Part shown: positions 31,483 through 37,709 of the stretch, piece by piece
Layout: the number at the start of each line of letters is the position of its first letter
How positions within the stretch are numbered: the stretch's first letter is position 1
Source of the DNA: Roseovarius gaetbuli
GTDB lineage: Bacteria > Pseudomonadota > Alphaproteobacteria > Rhodobacterales > Rhodobacteraceae
Direction: 5' to 3'
Assembly: GCF_900172365.1 (NCBI RefSeq)
Contig: NZ_FWFJ01000039.1
Location: 1 to 37,709 of the forward strand
Length of the DNA stretch: 37,709 nucleotides
Position numbers and translations under genes: made by a program
Notes under the pieces: model-generated
Told to the model about the DNA's origin: nothing
The model's database searches: none
Seen by the model: the letters and a program-made list of their open reading frames with translations, nothing else

Positions 31483-32556
31483 ATGGTTGCTATCCCTCCA
31501 AGATTCACCCCTGAAGTGCTTAAGGCGCAGCAGGAACAAGCCAACTATGGCGTGCTGAAACAACTTGAAGGCACCTGGGTCAACGTCACGGATGACCCTG
31601 CTTCCAAGATGCTCGGAGTGCACACCACTTGCCTGCCGTCTCCGGGGACGAATTCGGAAACCATCCCGGGCAAGTTCCGCTTCCTCTGCCAGAACTACAC
31701 CGAAGAGCTGACCTTCACGCTGGTGCCTGGTGGCGTGCGCAACCGCGCAGGCGCAAACGAGCAGTTCTGCGGAGCGGTGAAATACGATACCAGGATCATC
31801 GACCTGCAGGACAACCTTCTGCACGAAGAAAACGGCATGTATCTCTGGCTGGACCAGATCTACAACCACGCCGCCAATGATACATCCGTAGAGGTGGACA
31901 TCGGCTATCCTGAACTCGCCTCTGGTGACGGGGCGGACGGGCCGGTCTATGTTCCGGGCTACTCGGTCGCGCGCAGTGGCACCATCCCGCATGGCAGTAC
32001 GGTCCAGATGTTCGGCAGGTCCTCTACCACAGACGGAGCGCCGTCCTTTCCCTCTGGTCTGGCGGCATGGGATTTCAAATACCTGGCGATTTCACCAACC
32101 ATGGGCGGGGCAGGGAACGAGCCGATCAACCTCGACGCGCCGCCCCCACCTTGGGTCTTTGACAAGGCCTTGCCGACAACCGCTCCCAGCGGCAACAAGA
32201 CCTATACGCAGCGGATTCTGGCCCATGATCTTTATCCCTATTCGGTGCGCCCGGACCTGATCCTGCGTGACGCAATCAAGGATCAGACGGTCAAGAAATT
32301 CAGCCTTATCGAGATGGACACGCAGGAAGCCACAGGCCCGCAGGGGGGCATCTTGAACACCCCGCTTGTCCGCCGCTTCGTACCGGTCGTGAGAATGGAT
32401 ATGCGGATGTGGATCGAAACGATCGAAGAAGACGGGCAGGAGATTCTGCAGCTGCAATACGAACAGATCGTGGATTTCGAGTTTCACTTTGGCACCGATG
32501 GCGGCGTAACCCGGTGGCCGCATATTCAGGTGAACACGCTGCGCAAAAAGACCTGA
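31483..32556 (+). CDS. Protein of unknown function (357 aa), possible beta-barrel
   Basis: I do not recognise the family with certainty. The protein is rich in beta-strand-like alternation and starts with a lipocalin-like QLEGTWVNVTDDP (GxW near residue 30). CQNYTEELTFTLVPGGVRNR and a C-terminal YEQIVDFEFHFGTDGGVTRWP also suggest a barrel. There is no signal peptide and no membrane segment. A haem- or ligand-binding barrel is possible. It follows the amine oxidase by 16 bp, with GAAAGGACTGAAAAC before the ATG, and is the last gene of the rightward operon. Confidence 0.7.
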   Translation: MVAIPPRFTPEVLKAQQEQANYGVLKQLEGTWVNVTDDPASKMLGVHTTCLPSPGTNSETIPGKFRFLCQNYTEELTFTLVPGGVRNRAGANEQFCGAVKYDTRIIDLQDNLLHEENGMYLWLDQIYNHAANDTSVEVDIGYPELASGDGADGPVYVPGYSVARSGTIPHGSTVQMFGRSSTTDGAPSFPSGLAAWDFKYLAISPTMGGAGNEPINLDAPPPPWVFDKALPTTAPSGNKTYTQRILAHDLYPYSVRPDLILRDAIKDQTVKKFSLIEMDTQEATGPQGGILNTPLVRRFVPVVRMDMRMWIETIEEDGQEILQLQYEQIVDFEFHFGTDGGVTRWPHIQVNTLRKKT

Positions 32557-32574
32557 TCCGGCTCTGCCGGTTCC

Positions 32575-32812
32575 GCGCTTGGGTCGGCACCAAACGAGGG
32601 CCCGCTTCCGCGAAAGCGGCGCGCGCCCTCGACATGCGCCCCGATGACATCTCGACAAAACTCGTGCCAGACGGCGGCGTCGCGGGGCGCGCCCAGTCTT
32701 GCCCGCCCAGTCTTGCCGGGGTTCAGGATGTTTTGCGGCTCCAGCGCGCCCCCGATGTCCGCCATCGTCCGCTTCAAATTGCTCGAGCAGATGCGCCAAA
32801 TGGCAGATAAGC
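32575..32812 (-). pseudogene. FAD-linked oxidase C-terminal fragment
   Basis: The minus strand encodes LKRTMADIGGALEPQNILNP followed by GK, the typical end of the C-terminal domain of FAD_binding_4 oxidases (glycolate oxidase/D-lactate dehydrogenase/alkyl-DHAP synthase type). It continues for about 50 residues (AVWHEFCRDVIGAHVEGARR). The rest of the gene is missing: just upstream the sequence changes into the 21-bp repeat and IS remnants. Confidence 0.6.
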
Positions 32813-32833
32813 GATGGACCTGTCGCGGTTTGA
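32813..32833 (+). repeat. 21-bp direct repeat, right copy
   Basis: Exact copy of 21778-21798. It begins 45 bp before the leader and Shine-Dalgarno (AAAGGAG) of an IS3-type orfA remnant, which is where the left inverted repeat of such an element would be. Confidence 0.75.
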
Positions 32834-32877
32834 AGCCGCTCCTTTGATAGCATTTACTGCACCAAAGGAGATGAACC

Positions 32878-33005
32878 ATGGGACTGAAACGGACAGACGA
32901 AACCGTAAGGATGCGGTGCGTATCGCCCTGCCAAGCGGGTAAACGCGTAAGCAGGCAGCATCAGATTTTGGCGTCGGGTTGGCGAGAGTGTCCGATCTTC
33001 TGTGT
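32878..33005 (+). mobile_element. IS3-type transposase orfA remnant
   Basis: ATG at 32878 opens MGLKRTDETV. After a one-base shift near 32908 the sequence continues KDAVRIALPSG, an in-frame TAA, then TRKQAASDFGVGLARVS, matching the helix-turn-helix start of IS3-family OrfA proteins. The frameshift, the stop and the abrupt end show it is dead. Confidence 0.7.
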
Positions 33006-33051
33006 ATGAGTAATATGGTCCATGCTTCACCAACGAAGGAGCATGACAACG

Positions 33052-33097
33052 ATGACGATTACCAGGGAACTTTTAGACGAGCTGCTGAGCGGCGTTG
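33052..33097 (+). mobile_element. IS256-type transposase, 5' fragment
   Basis: ATG at 33052, after GAAGGAGCATGACAACG, encodes MTITRELLDELLSGVEN, the standard N-terminus of IS256-family (Mutator-like) transposases. Similarity ends about 15 codons in, just before the ackA stop region on the other strand. Confidence 0.6.
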
Positions 33098-33139
33098 AGA
33101 ACGCAAGCGCGACAAGACCACATCCGATCATGGATCTTT

Positions 33140-34321
33140 TCATTCAGAGTAATCACGGCAGGCCTTCGCGATGATTGCTTCCTCGTTGGTCGGGAGGACA
33201 AGAACCTTTACGCACGACTGCTCAGAGCCAATTTGAACCGCATTCTCGGAATTCGCCTTACTGTCTATCGAAACGCTCAGCCAAGCCAGTCGATCACAGA
33301 TCAATCGGCGCACCAAAGCAGAGTTTTCTCCGATGCCTGCGGTGAAGACGAGGGCATCAAGCCCACCAATGGATGGCACGAGGCCCGCGATCAGACTTGC
33401 AGCGCGGTAACAGTACAGCTCAATCGCTTCGCGCGCGCGCGGGTCTTTGCTCTCCTGCAGGATATGCATGTTGTTGCTGATACCCGAGACACCCAGAAGC
33501 CCGGATTTGCGATAGAGCATATCTTCGATTGCGGTGGCATCCATCTCCTTGGCGCGCATGAGATAGAGGATGACGCCGGGGTCCAGCGTCCCGCACCGGC
33601 GCCCCATGACCAGTCCGTCGAGTGCCGTGAAGCCCATGCTGGTCGCCATGCTTTGCCGATCTTTTATCGCGCACAGGCTGGATCCGTTTCCAAGATGCGC
33701 GACGATGACCCGCCCGTCTGCAAGAGAGCCCAGATGTTCGGGCAAAACGCTTGCAATATAGGCGTAGGACAGACCGTGGAATCCGTAGCGGATAACCCCT
33801 TCGTCGCTCAGCGCGTGAGGGATGGCAAACAGTTGCGCCAGTCTTTCCTGGCTGCGGTGAAAGCTGGTATCGAAGCATGCAATCTGGAGCAAATCCGGTC
33901 GCCATCTGGCGACGGCCCGGATCGCCGCCAGATTGTGGGGCTGATGAAGAGGGGCAAGCGGCACAAGGCTTTCGAGCGCGTCGAGCACGGCCTCGGTCAC
34001 GCGCGTCGGTCCTTCGAACCTTTCGCCACCATGCACGACGCGGTGACCCACCGCCACGATCCGGTGACGCCCATGGTGCTGCGCAAGCCAGAGCAGCAGA
34101 AGCGCGAGCAGCTTTTCATGATCAAAGGTGTTGTCCAATGTGGCCAGCGCGCCCTTGTCGAGCGACCTGCCGTCAGCAGAACTTACCGTAAACACCGGTT
34201 GGCGCCCGATACTCGCAAATTTGCCCGTCATCTCGGCGTGGGCCGAGGGCGTATTGCTGGCAAAGATTGCAAATTTCAGGCTCGACGAGCCTGCGTTGAG
34301 GGTCAGGACAAGGTCGCTCAT
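33140..34321 (-). CDS. ackA: Acetate kinase
   Basis: A 393-aa enzyme interconverting acetyl phosphate + ADP and acetate + ATP. ASKHA-fold motifs are all present: LTLNAGSSSLKFAIF, VGHRVVHGGERF, FDTSFHRSQ, YGFHGLSYAYIA, VIVAHLGNGSSLCAI, TLDPGVILYLM, KSGLLGVSGISNNM and VFTAGIGENSALVR. The length is normal and no lesion is seen. The ATG overlaps the stop of the truncated phosphotransacetylase gene as ATGA. It ends the operon phaC, fabI/phaB chimera, pta, ackA. Since its partner enzyme is broken, another source of acetyl or acyl phosphate would be needed. Confidence 0.93.
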   Translation of the reverse strand: MSDLVLTLNAGSSSLKFAIFASNTPSAHAEMTGKFASIGRQPVFTVSSADGRSLDKGALATLDNTFDHEKLLALLLLWLAQHHGRHRIVAVGHRVVHGGERFEGPTRVTEAVLDALESLVPLAPLHQPHNLAAIRAVARWRPDLLQIACFDTSFHRSQERLAQLFAIPHALSDEGVIRYGFHGLSYAYIASVLPEHLGSLADGRVIVAHLGNGSSLCAIKDRQSMATSMGFTALDGLVMGRRCGTLDPGVILYLMRAKEMDATAIEDMLYRKSGLLGVSGISNNMHILQESKDPRAREAIELYCYRAASLIAGLVPSIGGLDALVFTAGIGENSALVRRLICDRLAWLSVSIDSKANSENAVQIGSEQSCVKVLVLPTNEEAIIAKACRDYSE

Positions 34322-34992
34322 GAAACCGCACCTCCGAGCGTGTGGTGGACGAAACGCTGAGCGATCGCGGTCGAGGCCAACCGGGAGAAGACGTTGTCTG
34401 CCCGGCTGGTCAGCACGATCGGGACGCGTGCGCCCAGAACGATGCCGGCCGCATCAGCCCCGGCAAGGTAGATCAGTTGTTTGGCAATCATATTGCCCGC
34501 TTCCAGATCCGGTGCAATCAGGATGTCCGCGCTGCCGGCCACATCCGAAAGAATGCCCTTGGCATCGGCGGCGGCCTTGGAGACAGCATTGTCAAAGGCC
34601 AGCGGGCCATCGAGCAGACCGCCGACGATCTGGCCACGGTCCGCCATCTTGCACAGGGCTGCCGCATCGACCGTCGAGGGGATTTTCGAAGTCACGGATT
34701 CGACCGCCGACAAAAGCGCCACCTTTGGACGCGAAATGCCGAGCGCCAGAGCAAGTTCAATGGCGTTTTGGACGATATCGCGCTTGGTCGGCAGGTCGGG
34801 GAAAATGTTGATGGCCGCATCGCTGATCAGCAGCAGTTTGGGATGGGCAAAATCTGAGTCGACATGTGCTGGGTTCACGTCGCCGGACATGACCGCAAAC
34901 AGTTCAATGTCTTCGGCCTTCAGTGTCCGCGTCAGTTCCGCTTTGTCTCCGACTGCGATTTCGTCAAATGTTTTGTTTTCAATGAATTGCAT
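34318..34992 (-). pseudogene. MaoC-phosphotransacetylase with internal in-frame deletion
   Basis: A 224-codon open frame. Residues 1-49 (MQFIENKTFDEIAVGDKAEL ... AVMSGDVNPAHVDSDFA) are the N-terminus of a MaoC-like hydratase domain. From residue 50 the sequence is the C-terminal half of a phosphate acetyl/butyryltransferase (KLLLISDAAINIFPDLPTKR, ADILIAPDLEAGNMIAKQLI, SRADNVFSRLAS). Normal bifunctional MaoC-PTA proteins are roughly twice as long (about 460 aa). The rest of MaoC and the N-terminal PTA subdomain are gone, joined in frame near 34846. Neither activity is likely. The ATG at 34990-34992 follows AAGGGAAACGC; the ackA start overlaps its stop. Confidence 0.8.
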
Positions 34993-35095
34993 TGCGTTTC
35001 CCTTATTCCTGTCTCGCCTCAGTTTTGCGTGAAACGCGTGCTTGCGCGAAGAATGGCCCGATCCGTTGTGCGGCTTCGGCTGATCTCTGCGTCGG

Positions 35096-35821
35096 TTAGG
35101 CCATGTATTCACCGCCATTCACACTCAGAGTGGACCCGGTTATGAAAGCCGCATCGTCACCGTCAAGAAAGACGACAGAGCGCGCCACATCTGCGGGCTG
35201 TCCAAGGCGGCCAACCGGTGTCGCGGCAATGATCTTGTCGATGACCCCGTCCGGCACGGCCGCAACCATATCCGTGTCGCAATAGCCCGGTGCCACGGCA
35301 TTGACGGTGATCCCCTTGGCCGCGGTTTCTTGTGCGAGGGCTTTGGTGAACCCGATGATACCTGCTTTTTCTGCAGCGTAATAGCTCATTGTCAGAATGC
35401 TGCCGCCGTCCTTCATGAGGGGGATTGCCAGGCGTGTCATCCTGATCAGGGAATGAACCGAAACATCCATCGCCTGTGCGACCCCCTCTTTCGAGCACCC
35501 GTTGATCGGTGCGTGCAGGTCATCCTTCGGGCAGTAGGCAATCGAATGCAGGACAAAATCGAGCTTTCCCCACTGCTTGTCGATCTCCTCGAAGACGGCC
35601 TCCAGCTGCCCGTCGATCTGCACATCCAGTGGCAGGAATATCGGCGCATCCAGTTTTGCCACAACGGGCGAAACATACGGTTTGGAGGCTTCAAGGCCAT
35701 ATGTCACCGCGAGGTCCGCACCCCAAGCGCGAAAGGCCATGCCGCAACCGGCCGCGATCGAATGCTCATACGCAATTCCGACGACAAGACCGCGTTTGCC
35801 TTTCAGAAGGGTATCCAACAT
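35096..35821 (-). CDS. FabI/PhaB chimeric short-chain dehydrogenase
   Basis: A 241-aa SDR protein that changes family midway. Residues 1-148 are enoyl-ACP reductase FabI (GKRGLVVGIAYEHSIAAGCG, DFVLHSIAYCPKDDLH, GGSILTMSYYAAEK). Residues from about 150 are acetoacetyl-CoA reductase PhaB (AGIIGFTKALAQETAAKGIT, VNAVAPGYCDTDMV, PVGRLGQPADVARSVVFL, ITGSTLSVNGGEYM). The join falls at YYAAEK, where FabI and PhaB both have a Tyr/Ala/Lys-rich helix, and leaves a classical YxxxK (Tyr148, Lys152). FabI's own second catalytic Tyr and its Lys are lost. It may still fold, but its reaction cannot be predicted. The ATG lies 6 bp after the phaC stop. Confidence 0.8.
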   Translation of the reverse strand: MLDTLLKGKRGLVVGIAYEHSIAAGCGMAFRAWGADLAVTYGLEASKPYVSPVVAKLDAPIFLPLDVQIDGQLEAVFEEIDKQWGKLDFVLHSIAYCPKDDLHAPINGCSKEGVAQAMDVSVHSLIRMTRLAIPLMKDGGSILTMSYYAAEKAGIIGFTKALAQETAAKGITVNAVAPGYCDTDMVAAVPDGVIDKIIAATPVGRLGQPADVARSVVFLDGDDAAFITGSTLSVNGGEYMA

Positions 35822-35827
35822 GAAACA

Positions 35828-37603
35828 CTACTCCTGATAGACGTAGGTGCCGGGCGCGTCACAGAGCGGGGGATAGCCTTTGTCCGGTGCGCCAAGTGAC
35901 GGTGGTGCTACGCGCTTGCCCGACCTTTGCGACAACCATTTTGCAAGGACCGGCCACCATGAGCCTTCCACGGTGTCGGTTTCAGCCATCCAGCGATCCG
36001 GATCTGTATAGGTGTCGTCCTTCGCTTTCTCCCGCACGCGATAATGGCGCCGCGGATGTCCCGGTTCCGAGATGATGCCCGCGTTGTGCCCGCCGTTGGT
36101 CAAAAGGAACGTGACATCCGTGTCGGACAGCAAGTTGAACTTATAGACCGAATGCCAGGGGGCGACGTGGTCCCACTCGGTCCCAACCAGAAAGACCGGG
36201 GCCCGAATGTCAGAGATCGCGATCGGGCGCCCGTCGACGAGGTAGCGCCCTTCGGCCAGATTGTTCTTCAAGAACATTTGGCGCAGGTATTCAGAATGCA
36301 TCCTGTAAGGCATCCGCGTCGCATCTGCGTTCCATGCCATCAGATCGGTCATCTGAGACCGCTCGCCCATGAGGTACTCATGCACGATCCGCGACCAGAT
36401 CAGATCGTTCGAGCGCAGAAGCTGGAACGTTCCCGCCATCTGTTTGGTATCGAGATATCCCTGATCCCACATCATGTCTTCAAGAAAACTCAGCTGGCTG
36501 TCGTTGATGAAAAGCATCAATTCGCCGGCCTCGGTAAAGTCGGTTTGGGTCGCGAGAAAAGTAAGGCTTTTCAGTCTGTTATATTTGTCACGCGCCATCG
36601 CAGCGGCAGCAACAGACAGCAAAGTCCCGCCCAGACAGTAGCCCAGAGCATGGACCTTTTGCCCATCGGAAATAGTTTCGACGGCGTCAAGAGCATCCAT
36701 TACGCCCAGCGACACATAGTCGTCCATTCCAAGATCCCGGTCCTCGGCATCAGGATTTTTCCACGAGATCATGAAGACGGTGAAGCCCTGCGCTGTCAAA
36801 AAGCGAACCAGTGAATTTTCGTCCCCAAGATCAAGGATGTAGTACTTCATGATCCAGGCCGGCACGATCAGAATGGGTTCGGGATGGACCTTTTCTGTCG
36901 TCGGCGCGTATTGGATAAGTTCGATCAGCCGGTTGCGATAGACGACCTTGCCGGGCGTGGTTGCCATGTTGCGCCCCACCTCGAAATCATCAAGGCCGAC
37001 AGGCGTCTTCCCGGTATTGAGGCGCGTTAAATCCTCAATGAGGTTATGCCAGCCCCGAAACAAGTTCATGCCGCCTTCGCGGTAGGTCTTGTCCAGAATT
37101 TCAGGGTTGGTCAGCACGTAATTGGATGGCGAGAAAACATCCAGAATCTGGCGGGCTGCGAAAGACACCTCGTCCTCGTGTTGGCTGGTCATCCCTTCCA
37201 CGCCCGTTGTCGCATTGTGCCACCACTGCTGGTTCAGCAGGAAGCCCTGATACATTACGTTGTAAGGTCAGTGCTGCCAACTTTCGCCCCGGAAACGTCG
37301 ATCCTGAGGCAGCGGTTCGATGCAGGTTTCGCCGGTGTCGGGGGTCAGAGCGCAAGACGCCGCGTAATTTGCCAGCCGCCACGTCTTTTTCCCGGCTTTT
37401 TCGACAAGTTGAAGGCGTTTTCCCGGAGCGGTTGCAAGGTGCAGAGCCCAGTCGCTATAGACAGATGCAAGCGCAATGGGGGAAAGACCGGCTGTGAATT
37501 TGGCCAAGGTCGCTTTCAGACCTTTGTCCAGCGCCTGCTCCATCGTCGTGTGGCTTTGCGCAAGCGGGCTGTTGTCCATTTTAGTATCCACGCCGTGGAG
37601 CAA
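35828..37603 (-). pseudogene. phaC: Class I poly(3-hydroxyalkanoate) synthase, interrupted by one in-frame TGA
   Basis: One continuous frame of about 591 codons, normal for class I PhaC, broken only by TGA at 37268-37270 (codon 112 counted from 37603). The part before it (LKATLAKFTAGLSPIALASV, LQLVEKAGKKTWRLANYA, LPQDRRFRGESWQH) and the part after it (PYNVMYQGFLLNQQWWHNAT) join as WQH-stop-PYNV, where PhaC proteins have Trp, so TGG to TGA is the likely change. Catalytic residues downstream are intact: Cys in GYCLGG (codon 323), Asp in GTEWDHVAPW, His in NGGHNAG. The start is uncertain: TTG at 37603, GTG at 37591 or ATG at 37579. Reinitiation at the ATG 37253-37255 would give a 475-aa protein lacking the N-terminal domain. 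Confidence 0.85.
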
Positions 37604-37607
37604 ACCC

Positions 37608-37624
37608 TCCGACTTCCAGTCGGA
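37608..37624. promoter_or_regulatory. Hairpin touching the phaC Shine-Dalgarno
   Basis: TCCGACT-TCC-AGTCGGA is a perfect 7-bp stem. On the minus strand its 3' arm runs into GGAGGG (37605-37610), the only good ribosome-binding sequence before phaC. The hairpin could mask the site, but it is short and may be incidental. Confidence 0.35.
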
Positions 37625-37661
37625 CCCGCTTCAGCGTGAAAGAATCGCTTTATGATCGTAC

Positions 37662-37709
37662 CCTCAGAAAAATGAGCCGCAGCCGGGTCGGAGGCTCATT
37701 TTTCTGAGG
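37662..37709. terminator. Bidirectional intrinsic terminator-like hairpin
   Basis: CCTCAGAAAAATGAGCC (37662-37678) is the exact complement of GGCTCATTTTTCTGAGG (37693-37709), with a 14-nt loop. The GC-containing inner stem flanked by A5 on one side and T5 on the other gives a terminator-like shape on either strand. It lies upstream of phaC, so it would end transcripts entering from the right and insulate the operon. The arm may extend past the window edge. Confidence 0.75.

Larger units (their letters stand above)
32557..33139. other. Mosaic of gene and IS fragments at the cluster edge
   Basis: This 583-bp stretch holds no intact gene. It contains, in order, an FAD-linked oxidase fragment (minus strand), the right copy of the 21-bp direct repeat, an IS3-type orfA remnant and the 5' end of an IS256-type transposase gene. 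These are listed separately. Confidence 0.7.

Overview
The window looks like the chromosome of an alphaproteobacterium of the Rhodobacteraceae (Roseobacter/Rhodobacter type). This rests on moderately high GC, protein similarity by eye, and several TTGAT-N4-ATCAA boxes of the FnrL/FixK type. No rRNA, tRNA or CRISPR array was seen.

Layout. (1) 1-88: the 3' end of an IS transposase, then about 500 bp without a recognisable gene. (2) 0.6-12.4 kb: an HhH DNA-binding protein diverging from trxC, with an FNR box between; a tightly coupled minus-strand operon (GerW/YtfJ-like, DUF2953, an 82-aa protein, an APH-AAA kinase); a 1503-aa CheB-CheR-PAS hybrid histidine kinase diverging from that operon, with two FNR boxes between them; a broken cytochrome c; and an ATP-grasp ligase diverging from a class II glutamine amidotransferase. 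(3) 12.6-21.6 kb: a stress block with a two-CBS protein, a Do-type protease, three small heat shock proteins, a phosphoribosyltransferase/hydrolase/erythromycin-esterase fusion, a small conserved-looking ORF, UspA and cyclopropane fatty acid synthase, with further FNR boxes. Sections 2 and 3 read as a low-oxygen/stress regulon.

(4) 21.85-32.6 kb: the most unusual part, an accessory cluster around an AT-rich divergent promoter region. The leftward operon encodes what I read as a split LodA-type quinoprotein oxidase: an N-terminal half (488 aa), a radical SAM/SPASM maturase, a C-terminal half fused to a VioB-type ferritin-like domain (676 aa), and a degenerate LodB-like flavoprotein. The rightward operon encodes a sarcosine-oxidase-like flavoenzyme, a flavin amine oxidase and a protein of unknown function. 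A 21-bp direct repeat lies at both edges (21778 and 32813), and the right edge carries fragments of an FAD-linked oxidase, an IS3-type orfA and an IS256-type transposase.

(5) 33.1-37.6 kb: a polyhydroxybutyrate/acetyl-phosphate operon in visible decay. phaC carries one in-frame TGA, the next gene is an in-frame FabI/PhaB chimera, the MaoC-phosphotransacetylase has lost its middle, and ackA appears intact. The window closes with a symmetric terminator-like hairpin.

Family names were assigned by reading motifs, without database searches. Start codons were moved to internal starts where a Shine-Dalgarno sequence or a regulatory box favoured it.
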